A stretch of 64,000 bases of DNA from Zhongshania aliphaticivorans. GTDB taxonomy: Bacteria; Pseudomonadota; Gammaproteobacteria; Pseudomonadales; Spongiibacteraceae. The stretch is from contig NZ_CP014544.1 in the NCBI RefSeq assembly GCF_001586255.1, forward strand, positions 3,194,501 to 3,258,500, written 5' to 3'. A program made the position numbers and the translations under genes. The notes beneath the pieces were generated by a model. The model was not told the origin of the DNA. It saw only the letters and a program-made list of their open reading frames with translations, and did no database searches. Positions within the stretch are counted from its first letter, which is position 1. The number at the start of each line of letters is the position of its first letter. This document shows positions 54,698-63,427 of the stretch, piece after piece.

Positions 54698-55723
54698 ATG
54701 AAACACCATCAGCAAAGTAAACTGCTTATTCTGGGCATCTGCGGCGCCTTAGCAGCGCCACTTGCGGCGGCAAGCTCCGACTGTCTCGCCCTTGCGGCCC
54801 AGTCAGCGTCAGAATCGACTACCGTCGCTGAACTCCGGGCGCTCTGTCAATCTCCACTGTGGAGCACCACCGACACCCAAGCTACTGAGAGCCAGCCCGA
54901 ACAGACTATTACTGAGCCTACTCACAGCAATAGCGGCGTAGTACAGCAACGCTTTGAATTAGAGCGCTTTACTCACGACAACCCCTTTGTTTTAACCCCC
55001 CATAGAAGCAATTACATACTGCCAATCTCTTACCGAGACGACATCTTTGATTATAATAGCCTGGTGCCGGGCGCCGATATTCAGCAAGACAATACTGAAT
55101 TAGAATTCCAGCTCAGCATAAAAGTCATGGTTTGGGAGTCGATTTTTGAGAACAACGGTTATCTCAGCATGGGTTACACCAACCGTTCGTTCTGGCAAGC
55201 CTACAACAGCGTGTCATCGGCCCCATTTCGTGAAACGAACCACGAGCCAGAGGCCATGCTCACCTTCACCAATGACTGGGAGTGGCTTGGCTTTCGCAAT
55301 GTTGGCAACCAACTGATATTTAACCATCAATCGAACGGTCGCAGTGAACCGATATCACGCAGCTGGAACCGACTGATGCTTAATTTCATTTTTGAACGAG
55401 ATCGCTTTGCGATGTCCTTCAAACCTTGGTATCGCCTGAAAGAAGATAGGGAGGACGACAACAACCCAGATATTGAAAAATACCTAGGCCATTTCGAATG
55501 GATGGGAATTTATAATTGGCATAATCGCACCTTGAGCCTCATGCTGCGTAATAACTTACGTAGCGAGAACAAAGGCGCAATGGAGCTCGGCTGGAGCTTC
55601 CCAATTAATTCCCGGGTTAAGGCCTACGTAAAGTATTTTAATGGCTACGGAGAGAGCCTGATTGAATACAATAACGCCATCGAAAGTATCGGTATCGGTG
55701 TACTGATCAGCGACTGGCTGTAA
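54698..55723 (+). CDS. pldA: Outer membrane phospholipase A
   Basis: 341 residues. A signal peptide (cleaved near A-A-A, residue 25) and a variable 60-residue linker precede a beta-barrel of OMPLA type. The catalytic residues are visible: His210 and Ser212 in FNHQSNGRSEP and Asn224 in SWNR, with the Ser-to-Asn spacing of 12 seen in E. coli (His142, Ser144, Asn156). OMPLA is calcium-dependent, dimerises when activated and hydrolyses misplaced phospholipids in the outer leaflet. Weak ribosome site. It precedes the carbonic anhydrase gene by 20 bases. Confidence 0.93.
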   Translation: MKHHQQSKLLILGICGALAAPLAAASSDCLALAAQSASESTTVAELRALCQSPLWSTTDTQATESQPEQTITEPTHSNSGVVQQRFELERFTHDNPFVLTPHRSNYILPISYRDDIFDYNSLVPGADIQQDNTELEFQLSIKVMVWESIFENNGYLSMGYTNRSFWQAYNSVSSAPFRETNHEPEAMLTFTNDWEWLGFRNVGNQLIFNHQSNGRSEPISRSWNRLMLNFIFERDRFAMSFKPWYRLKEDREDDNNPDIEKYLGHFEWMGIYNWHNRTLSLMLRNNLRSENKGAMELGWSFPINSRVKAYVKYFNGYGESLIEYNNAIESIGIGVLISDWL

Positions 55724-55743
55724 TCCCCACTGAAAACGGAAAC

Positions 55744-56400
55744 ATGACAATGATTAACGCTCAAGAAGCACTGGAACGACTAAAATCCGGAAATGCCCGC
55801 TTTGTAGACAAATTAAACAGCGACACTGCCACTGTCATCCACAATAAGCGGCCAGAACTCGTTGAGATTCAAGCGCCCTTCGCTATTGTATTGGGCTGTT
55901 CTGACGCCCGGGTGCCAGCGGAATTAGTCTTTGACCAAGGTCTTGGAGACCTTTTTGTTATTCGGGTCGCTGGCAATGTGGTTGCGCCATCGGGCATTGG
56001 CAGCGTTGAATTTGCCGCACTCAATTTTGGTACACCGCTTGTTGTGGTACTGGGCCACTCCAACTGCGGCGCTATTTCAGCCACCGTGGACGTCCTCACC
56101 GGCAATAGCAAAATCCCCTCTCAGAATCTGCACTCCATTGTTAAACGCATTCGCCCTGCGGTAGAAACCCTAATGACGACCGAGCTGCGACATGACCATA
56201 AAGCCCTGATCGAGCAATCTGTTCGCGCCAATGTTCGCACCTCGGTAGAACACCTCAGCAGCGGCTCCCCGACCCTCGAAAAGCTCATCAGCGAAGGAAA
56301 ATTGATGGTGGTTGGTGCTGAGTACTCACTGGAAACCGGTGAGGTCGATTTTTTCTACGAAGATTACTGGGAACGCACCCGCAACCTCGAAGCAGAATGA
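55744..56400 (+). CDS. can: Beta-class carbonic anhydrase
   Basis: 218 residues. The zinc ligands are Cys52 (GCSDARVPAE), His105 and Cys108 (GHSNCGA), and the Asp54-Arg56 dyad is intact. It hydrates CO2 to bicarbonate. GGAAAC precedes the ATG; an ATG two codons later is possible. It probably belongs to an operon with pldA upstream and the alkyltransferase-like gene, which it overlaps by four bases. Confidence 0.94.
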   Translation: MTMINAQEALERLKSGNARFVDKLNSDTATVIHNKRPELVEIQAPFAIVLGCSDARVPAELVFDQGLGDLFVIRVAGNVVAPSGIGSVEFAALNFGTPLVVVLGHSNCGAISATVDVLTGNSKIPSQNLHSIVKRIRPAVETLMTTELRHDHKALIEQSVRANVRTSVEHLSSGSPTLEKLISEGKLMVVGAEYSLETGEVDFFYEDYWERTRNLEAE

Positions 56401-56699
56401 GCGAAGCCGCCCAGCAGTTTTACGCCGTCATTCAGGGCATACCTGAAGGACGGCTATGCAGCTACGGCGACATAGCCAGACTCGCCGGCCTGCCGGGCCA
56501 AGCCCGGCGGGTTGGCAAACTTCTCAGCCAAACCCCAAGCGACACCAAACTCCCCTGGTTCAGAGTCATCAACGCCCAAGGCAAAATTAGCTTTCCTATT
56601 GGTAGCGACGGCTATCAACGACAGTTGGACGCCTTAATTCAAGAAGGCAGCGCAGATGTATCCGGGAAGATATATTGGCGCCAGCGGCGGTGGCCTTGA
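56397..56699 (+). CDS. Alkyltransferase-like protein (ATL)
   Basis: 100 residues, the DNA-binding domain of O6-alkylguanine-DNA alkyltransferases alone. Where MGMT has the catalytic P-C-H-R-V, this protein has P-W-F-R-V at 53-57, so the alkyl acceptor cysteine is replaced by Trp54. This is the hallmark of ATL proteins, which bind O6-alkylguanine and hand it to nucleotide excision repair. The ATG overlaps the carbonic anhydrase stop (ATGA). Its stop lies just before the inverted repeat shared with the AmpG-like gene. Confidence 0.92.
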   Translation: MSEAAQQFYAVIQGIPEGRLCSYGDIARLAGLPGQARRVGKLLSQTPSDTKLPWFRVINAQGKISFPIGSDGYQRQLDALIQEGSADVSGKIYWRQRRWP

Positions 56700-56712
56700 C
56701 GCGATGCGGCAC

Positions 56713-56735
56713 GCTTGACGGGAGACGGTGAACGC
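56713..56735 (+). repeat. Dispersed 23-bp repeat, copy 4 (left arm)
   Basis: GCTTGACGGGAGA then CGGTGAACGC, a variant of the repeat in the bamD-glpD spacer. It pairs imperfectly with 56766-56788 across a 30-base loop, making a large hairpin between two convergent genes. Confidence 0.8.
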
Positions 56736-56765
56736 AAAAGCACGCAGTGCATGGTTTGTTTTTTA

Positions 56766-56788
56766 GCGTCTCCCATCTCCCGTCAAGC
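56766..56788 (-). repeat. Dispersed 23-bp repeat, copy 5 (right arm, holds a stop codon)
   Basis: On the minus strand it is identical over 23 bases to the copy at 7338-7360. The TGA stop of the AmpG-like gene is the TGA inside GCTTGACGGG, so the last codons and stop of that gene come from the repeat. Confidence 0.85.
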
Positions 56789-58063
56789 GCCTCCCGCCGC
56801 AGGTTCCCGCCACGGCGCGACTTTAAACAACATCAACATCCCCGGCACTGCAATAACCGTACACAGCAAATAAAAATTCGTCCAGCCCACTGACTCGACA
56901 ATAATGCCCGTGGTGGCATTAGCAAAGGTGCGAGGCACAGCCGCTAAGGCCGTAAATAGGGCGAACTGCGTGGCGGCGTAAGCAGGCGTGGTAGCACGGG
57001 CAATGAACGCCGTAAACGCAGCGGTTCCGAGGCCAACGCCGAGATACTCAAAAACAATGACCACCGCGAGAGCAAAGCGGTCGTGACCGATTTCTGCCAG
57101 TGCGGCAAAGCCAAGAATACTTAATACCTGCACCACCCCAAAAACCCACAGCGCACGATTGATACCGAGACGAATCATAATAATGCCACCAGCCAGACCA
57201 CCAATAATCGCGGCGGTCAGCGAAGCGGTTTTGGCAATGGTGCCAATTTCAGTGAGGGTAAAACCAAGGTCGAGGTAAAACGGCGACGACAGCGCGGTGG
57301 CCATATTGTCGCCGAGCTTATAAAGAAACAAAAACAGCAGCAAGTAGAGCGCGCTAGCCCAACCTTTACGATTAACAAACTCTTTGAATGGCTCAACAAT
57401 CGCCGCCCGCAAACTCAGCGGCGCAATACTGGCGTCCGCCGCCTCCTCAATCCACAGGGTCATCGCCACACCGATCAGCATGAACGCAGCCATGACCATA
57501 AACACCGTACTCCACGGTAAATAGTCACCCAGAATCACCCCAATCGAGCCCGGCACTAAACCCGCCAAGCGATAGGCTTGCACGTGAATCGCATTGCCCA
57601 GCCCTAACTCATCATCGCGTAATAATTCCCGCCGATAAGCATCAAGCACCACATCTTGGCTGGCACTGCAAAAGGCCACCGCCGCCGCGCCGTAGGCGAC
57701 AAGCCCCACCGAAAACTTGGGGTCGATAAAGCCCAACACCGCCATCGACACGATCAAGCCTAGCTGACTGATTAACATCCACCCCCGCCGCCGCCCAAAA
57801 AATGGCGGTACATAGCGGTCCATCAACGGCGCCCAAACAAACTTCCAGTTATAGGGAAAGCCAATCAACGCAAACAAGCCAATCTCAGTCAGGCCCACAC
57901 CCTCGCTGCGCAACCAAGCCGGGACCAGTTGAATCAAGAAATACAGGGGCAAACCAGAGGCAAAACCGGTTAATACACAGATAAACATATGGCGATTAAA
58001 AATCGCCTGCTGCCAAGTCAGGGGGGCTGGGCTTGGCATGGGCGGTGGGGACTGTTCAGTCAT
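56783..58063 (-). CDS. ampG: MFS transporter of the AmpG type
   Basis: 426 residues with about 12 membrane helices. The start of the membrane part (FICVLTGFASGLPLYFLIQ) and YRRELLRDDELG after helix 4 are typical of AmpG, the inner-membrane permease that imports anhydromuropeptides for cell wall recycling. Other AmpG-like MFS families exist, so the substrate is likely but not certain. Its C-terminal end and stop lie in a dispersed repeat, so the tail may vary among relatives. Confidence 0.85.
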   Translation of the reverse strand: MTEQSPPPMPSPAPLTWQQAIFNRHMFICVLTGFASGLPLYFLIQLVPAWLRSEGVGLTEIGLFALIGFPYNWKFVWAPLMDRYVPPFFGRRRGWMLISQLGLIVSMAVLGFIDPKFSVGLVAYGAAAVAFCSASQDVVLDAYRRELLRDDELGLGNAIHVQAYRLAGLVPGSIGVILGDYLPWSTVFMVMAAFMLIGVAMTLWIEEAADASIAPLSLRAAIVEPFKEFVNRKGWASALYLLLFLFLYKLGDNMATALSSPFYLDLGFTLTEIGTIAKTASLTAAIIGGLAGGIIMIRLGINRALWVFGVVQVLSILGFAALAEIGHDRFALAVVIVFEYLGVGLGTAAFTAFIARATTPAYAATQFALFTALAAVPRTFANATTGIIVESVGWTNFYLLCTVIAVPGMLMLFKVAPWREPAAGGA

Positions 58064-58161
58064 GGCCGGTTCCGAGTATAAAGTGCGTTCATTCTGGCTT
58101 GCTGGACAGCGAATGCAAGAGCGGAAAATTCAGCCCTTGCGCTGACGCACGAAAATCGCGA

Positions 58162-58644
58162 TCAATCTCGGAAATTAGTGAACTGAAGGGGCTGATCCAG
58201 CTCTTCGGCGCGCAATATCGCCATCACTTCTTGCAAATCATCGCGTTTTTTACCCGTTACCCGCACTTGTTCATCTTGAATTTGGCTTTGCACTTTGAGT
58301 TTACGGTCTTTAATCAATTTAACGATTTTGCGCGCCACATCCGAGGTCAGACCGCTTTGCATGGTAACCAACTGCTTTACCTGCTTACCCGCGCCCTTCA
58401 CATCACCCATTTCCATAGCGAGGGGGTCGATTTTCACTTTTACTAACGCAGCACGCAGCAGGTCTTCCATTTGCTGTAATTGAAATTCCGCCTCTGCGAA
58501 CATGGTTACCGTCAATCCGTCACGTTCAAAACGCGCATCCACACCTTTAAAGTCAAAACGGGTTTCAATGACCCGTCCTGCCTGATCAACGGCATTGGTA
58601 AAGATGTGTAAATCCACTTCTGAGACAATATCAAACGCTGGCAT
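58162..58644 (-). CDS. yajQ: YajQ family nucleotide-binding protein
   Basis: 160 residues. PAFDIVSEVDLHIFTNAVDQ at the start, and RVTGKKRDDLQEVMAILR near the C-terminus match the YajQ family (UPF0234). The Xanthomonas homologue binds cyclic di-GMP and affects transcription; others bind tRNA or GTP. The true role here is unknown. GGAA lies about nine bases before the ATG. Length is normal. Confidence 0.93.
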   Translation of the reverse strand: MPAFDIVSEVDLHIFTNAVDQAGRVIETRFDFKGVDARFERDGLTVTMFAEAEFQLQQMEDLLRAALVKVKIDPLAMEMGDVKGAGKQVKQLVTMQSGLTSDVARKIVKLIKDRKLKVQSQIQDEQVRVTGKKRDDLQEVMAILRAEELDQPLQFTNFRD

Positions 58645-58739
58645 AGCCTAAATTCCTTTGTTATGTTGCGCCGCGCAGTTTAGCATCCCGAGACTGCGGA
58701 CTGAATGTGTAGGACCAAGCAAATGTACAGAAAAGCACA

Positions 58740-59669
58740 GTGAGCAACACCGCGAATCCAATATGGTCGATTCTTGGCGCTGGCGCCATTGGCAGCTTAT
58801 GGGCCTGCTATGCCCAGCGCAGCGGCCGTAATACTGAACTCATCTTTCGTGACCACAGCAGCTTAGCAGCTTATCGCCAGCACGGCGGCATTCGCTTCAC
58901 GGCTAACGGGCAAACTGACTTACTCAAAATTCCCGCCCGCTGCCCAGCAACAATCGCAGCCCCCATTCAACAGCTGCTGATCACCACCAAAGCCCAGCAA
59001 ACCCTTACGGCATTGGCAGCGATAGCAGAGTATATTCAGCCCGACGCCAGCTTGGTGCTATTACAAAACGGCCTCGGTATCGCCGAGCAAGTCCAGCAGC
59101 AATTCCCCAAAGCACGACTATTTAAAGCCTCCACCACCGAGGGCGCTTACCGACCCAGCCGCTTTGCGGTCGTTCACGCCGGGCGCGGCCAAACCTTAAT
59201 TGGCAGCGCAGCTGACAAGGTAGACGCCATCGCTCAATCCCTGAGTTTTGCACCACTAACAGTATCACCAAGGGACAATATTGACGCCGTGCTTTGGCGC
59301 AAGCTCGCTATTAATTGCGCGATCAACCCCCTCACGGTTATTCATCGCTGCCGCAATGGCGAATTGCTCGACAAGCCAGAAGCCCTAGCACAAATCGCTA
59401 GCGTGGTAGAAGAAATTCTAAAGCTCAGCAAAATCCTGAACCTCGACCAAGAGCTCGCCAACTTACACCAGCAAGTATTGGACGTTGCCCGCGCTACCGC
59501 GAACAACCGTTCTTCCATGCTTCAAGATATTGAATCTGGCAAAGAAACCGAGATTGAGGCGATTACGGGTTATCTGTGTCGGCTCGCCGCAGAACAGGGC
59601 TTAAGCCTACCCGCCAATCAACACCTGCTCGACGACGTTCAACGGATTTCATTACAAAATCGCGTCTAA
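58740..59669 (+). CDS. panE: 2-dehydropantoate 2-reductase (PanE-type ketopantoate reductase)
   Basis: 309 residues. N-terminal NADPH-binding loop ILGAGAIGSLWACY (about 11-24), a conserved Lys in LITTKAQQT, then the C-terminal helical domain with the second Lys and Asn in WRKLAINCAINPLTV. It reduces 2-dehydropantoate to pantoate for pantothenate and CoA synthesis. The start is GTG with only a weak ribosome site. Several PanE-like reductases of unclear substrate exist, so the specific function is likely rather than certain. Confidence 0.88.
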   Translation: MSNTANPIWSILGAGAIGSLWACYAQRSGRNTELIFRDHSSLAAYRQHGGIRFTANGQTDLLKIPARCPATIAAPIQQLLITTKAQQTLTALAAIAEYIQPDASLVLLQNGLGIAEQVQQQFPKARLFKASTTEGAYRPSRFAVVHAGRGQTLIGSAADKVDAIAQSLSFAPLTVSPRDNIDAVLWRKLAINCAINPLTVIHRCRNGELLDKPEALAQIASVVEEILKLSKILNLDQELANLHQQVLDVARATANNRSSMLQDIESGKETEIEAITGYLCRLAAEQGLSLPANQHLLDDVQRISLQNRV

Positions 59670-59737
59670 GCTACCGCTTCTCGGCCTTACATAATTTGAC
59701 AAAATAGCACCATAGCCGTAGAGTGCGCGCCACGTAA

Positions 59738-59886
59738 TAGGTGCTCAAGCCCGCGTTATTCGCGGCGATGAGTTAAACGGGAAGTCCGGTGAGGCGTGTT
59801 CATACAGAACACCACCAAGTCCGACGCTGCCCCCGCAACGGTAAGCCACTGTCGAGTACAAGATAGGGCAAGCCCGGAACCGGCCT
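59738..59886 (+). promoter_or_regulatory. Cobalamin riboswitch
   Basis: The conserved elements appear in order: AGGTGCTC (59739-59746), GTTAAACGGGAAGTCCGGTGA (59772-59792 region), GACGCTGCCCCCGCAACGGTAAG (59823-59845 region) and the B12 box AGCCCGGAACCGGCCT (59871-59886). It lies in the 323-base spacer before btuB. The expected action is repression of btuB and the following uptake genes when adenosylcobalamin is plentiful. A GATGAAGC/GCTCCATC dyad (59902-59921) just downstream may be part of the expression platform. The rest of the spacer shows nothing else I can support. Confidence 0.93.
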
Positions 59887-59992
59887 ACTACCGATTCACC
59901 CGATGAAGCGGAGGGCTCCATCAGCGGTCGTATACTTGTATATAGCCCCTACCCCTCCCTCATTGCTTCCCTAGCTAGCTTTGAGGTTAACC

Positions 59993-61864
59993 ATGAACAA
60001 ATTCACATTAAGCGCATTAAGCGGTGTTTTAAGCATTGCGGCATCGGCTACGTCGGCCCAGTCCCACAGCGAGATGGAAACTACCATCGTCACTGCGACC
60101 CGCACCGAGCAATCGATTGCCGACAGCTTGGCACCGGTCACAGTATTTGAGCGCGCCGATATTGAGCGTATTCAGCCAGTAGACTTGCAAGAACTGCTGT
60201 CTCGTGCGGTGGGCGTGACATTCGTCCGCAATGGCGGGCGGGGCGCCAATACCAGCCTGTTTCTACGCGGCAATCAAAGCAACCATACGTTGGTCTTAAT
60301 CGATGGCGTGCGCATTGGTTCAGCCACTCTCGGCAGCCCGTCGCTAACCAATCTACCCCCAGAACTAATTGAGCGAGTGGAGATTGTGCGTGGCTCGCGC
60401 TCTAGCTTATATGGCTCTGAGGCCATCGGTGGCGTCGTGAATATTATCACCCGCAAATACCACGACACCGACGGTGTAAAGCCCATGCTGCAACTGGGCA
60501 TTGGCACTCAGGGTAGCAGTAAAGCTCTGGCAGCCATAAGCGGTGGCAATAGCCAAACGCAGTTTAATCTTAGCGCTCTGCAAGAAAATACTGACGGTAT
60601 CGATAATAGCGAAAGCAAATCCGGGGTGCACGGCGACAAAGACGGCTTTGAACAAACCGCTTTCAACCTAACGGCGAGCCATAAAATTAACGAGCGCGCC
60701 AGCATATTTGCGCTATACCAAAACAGCCGCAGCGAAAGTGATTACGACACCAACTGCTACGGCACCCCTTTTGCTATTTATAGTTGCTCGCCCTACAGCG
60801 TCAGCGAGGTTAATGTCGCCAATATCCGCGGAGAATTCCAGCTCTTGCAAAACTGGCTGCTGACTTTATCTGCCGGTGAGTCAAAGGATCAGTCGCAGGT
60901 CAAACATCATTATGTGGAACCCAGCGCCGTCGGTGTGAGCGGTGATAATTTTGACACCACCCGCAAAATTTATAGTCTACAAAATGACTGGCTACTCAGT
61001 GACAGCCATGTACTCACTGTGGGGTTTGAACGCCTGCTCGACGAAGTCGATAGCAACCTGAATTATGGCGAAGACAGCCGCGCCAACAAGGCGATTTTCG
61101 CCCAGTGGCAAGCCGATTTCGGTATCGTCGACCTAACGATCGGCGGCCGCAATGACGACAACGAGCAATTTGGCACCTATGACACCGGCAATGCCTCGGT
61201 GGGCATTCAGCTTGCTAAGCCCGTTAAACTTATTGCCTCTTACGGCGAAGGCTTTAATGCTCCCACCTTTAATGACTTATATTACCCCTTTTACGGCGTG
61301 GCAACTTTAAAGCCAGAAACCTCAGAAAATCGTGAATTAGAATTGCGGGTCGATCAAGCCTGGGGAACCTGGGGAGCCAGCTATTTTCAAAATGATGTCG
61401 ATGAATTAATTCAATACAATCCGGCAACATTTGGCCCCGACCAGATCAAAGGTGCCGAAATAAAAGGTCTTGAGCTAAGCATGGCAACAAGCCTCTATCA
61501 GTGGAATATTGAAGCCAACGCCACCTTACTCGACGCCACCGACACCAGCACGAACAAAGATTTGCGGCGTCGAGCCAGCAAACAATTTAATATTGATGCT
61601 GATCGCCAGTGGCAACAGTGGGGCGCCAGCGCCAGCTTACGCTTTGTTGGCAAACGCTATGAAGACACCAACAACACTGATCGCTTAGGCGGATACACCG
61701 TGATCGACACAGCCGTATCATATCGCTTCAACGAGCAACTCAGGCTTAACTTAGCCCTGAAAAACATTTTTGACCGCGACTATGTTACTGCCCGGGGCGG
61801 ACTAGGTGACTATCAAACTATTGGCCGTGAAGCCATGCTAACCATCACCTACACACCCAAATAA
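59993..61864 (+). CDS. btuB: TonB-dependent vitamin B12 receptor BtuB
   Basis: 623 residues. A signal peptide (cleaved near S-A-Q, residue 23) and a TonB box ETTIVTATR (about 29-37) precede the plug domain (RGANTSLFLRGN, LIDGVRIG, EIVRGSRSSLYGSEAIGGVVNI) and the 22-strand barrel, which ends in an aromatic-containing LTITYTPK. It takes up cobalamin across the outer membrane. GAGG lies six to seven bases before the chosen ATG; the frame opens four codons earlier from a TTG. The riboswitch upstream strongly supports the substrate. Confidence 0.95.
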   Translation: MNKFTLSALSGVLSIAASATSAQSHSEMETTIVTATRTEQSIADSLAPVTVFERADIERIQPVDLQELLSRAVGVTFVRNGGRGANTSLFLRGNQSNHTLVLIDGVRIGSATLGSPSLTNLPPELIERVEIVRGSRSSLYGSEAIGGVVNIITRKYHDTDGVKPMLQLGIGTQGSSKALAAISGGNSQTQFNLSALQENTDGIDNSESKSGVHGDKDGFEQTAFNLTASHKINERASIFALYQNSRSESDYDTNCYGTPFAIYSCSPYSVSEVNVANIRGEFQLLQNWLLTLSAGESKDQSQVKHHYVEPSAVGVSGDNFDTTRKIYSLQNDWLLSDSHVLTVGFERLLDEVDSNLNYGEDSRANKAIFAQWQADFGIVDLTIGGRNDDNEQFGTYDTGNASVGIQLAKPVKLIASYGEGFNAPTFNDLYYPFYGVATLKPETSENRELELRVDQAWGTWGASYFQNDVDELIQYNPATFGPDQIKGAEIKGLELSMATSLYQWNIEANATLLDATDTSTNKDLRRRASKQFNIDADRQWQQWGASASLRFVGKRYEDTNNTDRLGGYTVIDTAVSYRFNEQLRLNLALKNIFDRDYVTARGGLGDYQTIGREAMLTITYTPK

Positions 61865-61889
61865 CAGGTATCATTACCGTTGTTTTTAA

Positions 61890-61918
61890 CACCACCACTT
61901 GCGTGCAATTGGTGGTGT
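61890..61918 (+). promoter_or_regulatory. Intercistronic hairpin between btuB and cobO
   Basis: CACCACCA and TGGTGGTG pair perfectly around a twelve-base loop, one further A-T pair being possible. Only a short T-run follows (CATTT), so it may be a partial terminator or an RNA stabiliser rather than a full stop. Confidence 0.5.
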
Positions 61919-61937
61919 ACATTTAACAGGTGACCTA

Positions 61938-62546
61938 ATGACTACACTGAGTGACGACGAAAAACACCAGAAACGCATGCAAATCAAAAAGGCCATGATC
62001 GACGAAAAAGTCGCGCAGGCCACCGAGGAGCGCGGGGTCCTTATCGTGCTCAGCGGCCCCGGCAAGGGTAAATCCAGCTCGGGCTTTGGCACGGTGATCC
62101 GCGCCTTGGGCCACGGTTATAAAGCAGCCGTAGTACAATTTATTAAAGGCACCTGGGACTGTGGCGAGCGCAATTTTATTCAGCAGCGCTGTCCAGAAGT
62201 CCCGTTTATTGTGATGGGTTCCGGTTTTACGTGGGAAACCCAAAACAAAGAACAAGACCGCGAAGCCGCCCAGCAAGCCTGGCAGAAAACCAAGCTGCTC
62301 TTGCAAGATGAAACCATTCATCTGGTATTGCTCGACGAAATCACCTACGTTTTAAAATACGGTTATCTCGACGCCGAAGAAGTTTACGAAGCCCTGCGCA
62401 ATCGCCCCCGCGAGCAAAGCGTCATTGTCACAGGCCGCGGCGCACCGGTACCGCTCAAACAACTGGCCGATACCGTGTCGATGATCGACGATACCAAGCA
62501 CGCCTTTCACAATGGTATAAAAGCGCGCAAGGGTGTGGAGTGGTAG
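61938..62546 (+). CDS. cobO: Corrinoid adenosyltransferase
   Basis: 202 residues of the CobA/CobO/BtuR type. The P-loop GPGKGKSS is at 40-47; VVQFIKGTWDCGE and LVLLDEITYVLKYGYL follow as in the family. It attaches the adenosyl group of ATP to the corrinoid cobalt, making adenosylcobalamin, which also signals to the riboswitch. I chose the ATG preceded by AGGTG; the frame opens 13 codons earlier. Overlaps btuF by seven bases. Confidence 0.95.
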   Translation: MTTLSDDEKHQKRMQIKKAMIDEKVAQATEERGVLIVLSGPGKGKSSSGFGTVIRALGHGYKAAVVQFIKGTWDCGERNFIQQRCPEVPFIVMGSGFTWETQNKEQDREAAQQAWQKTKLLLQDETIHLVLLDEITYVLKYGYLDAEEVYEALRNRPREQSVIVTGRGAPVPLKQLADTVSMIDDTKHAFHNGIKARKGVEW

Positions 62547-63427
62547 CGTTGAAAACCACTGTTGCAGTCATTCTCAGCGCGCTATTTGCAGCCGGTTCGG
62601 CGTTAGCCGACATCTGCGTGCAAGATGATAGCGGCGCGGAAGTCTGCCTGAGCAAACCCGCACAGCGCATTATTGCTTTATCACCTGGTGCGACTGAGCT
62701 GATCTACGCCGCTGGCGGCGGTGATCAAGTCATTGCCGCCGTGAGCTATTGCGACTATCCCGAGGCGGCAAAAGCACTACCTAGGGTTGGTAGCTATAAT
62801 CGCTTTGACCAAGAAGCGATTCTGGCGCAAAAACCTGATTTACTAATTGCGTGGATTGAAGGTAATCCCGCCGAGCAATTAGCAAAATTAAAGTCACTTG
62901 GCCTCACAATCTACTATACCCAGCTCAATGATTTTGACGACGTAAGCTCCAGCCTAGAAAGGCTTGGCAAACTCGCGGGCAGTGAGACACAGGCCAAACT
63001 CGCGGCGGATAAATTCCGCGCGGGCATTGCCGAACTAGAAGATCGCTACAGCCAGTCGGCGCCCGTTACGGTGTTCCAGCAAATATGGAGCAACCCTCTA
63101 ATGACCGTTAATAATGAGCATATTATTAGCGAGGCCACCCGCATTTGCGGCGGCATGAATGTGTTTGGCAACTTGCCTAATCTCAGCGCCCGCATCGACA
63201 ATGAAGCGGTACTGGCCGCCGACCCCGAGGCCATCATCGCCGGTGGTATGGGCGAAGAAAACCGCGACTGGCTGGACGAGTGGCTGCGCTTTAGCGGCCT
63301 TACTGCCGTGCGTCGCAACAACTTATTTTTTATTCCGCCCTCGACTATTCAGCGGCCAACCCCGCGCTTACTGGAAGGCACCACCTTGCTCTGCCAACAT
63401 TTAGAGACTGCCCGTGGCCGCCGTTAA
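62540..63427 (+). CDS. btuF: Periplasmic cobalamin-binding protein BtuF
   Basis: 295 residues. A signal peptide (cleaved near A-L-A, residue 23) precedes a class III periplasmic-binding fold: RIIALSPGATELIYAAGGGDQVIA, then VSYCDYPEAAKALPRVGSYN, both close to the BtuF/FecB pattern. It delivers B12 to BtuCD. The GTG start has AAGGG six bases upstream and overlaps cobO; a TTG three codons later is possible. Its last 14 bases overlap btuC. Confidence 0.92.
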   Translation: MVALKTTVAVILSALFAAGSALADICVQDDSGAEVCLSKPAQRIIALSPGATELIYAAGGGDQVIAAVSYCDYPEAAKALPRVGSYNRFDQEAILAQKPDLLIAWIEGNPAEQLAKLKSLGLTIYYTQLNDFDDVSSSLERLGKLAGSETQAKLAADKFRAGIAELEDRYSQSAPVTVFQQIWSNPLMTVNNEHIISEATRICGGMNVFGNLPNLSARIDNEAVLAADPEAIIAGGMGEENRDWLDEWLRFSGLTAVRRNNLFFIPPSTIQRPTPRLLEGTTLLCQHLETARGRR

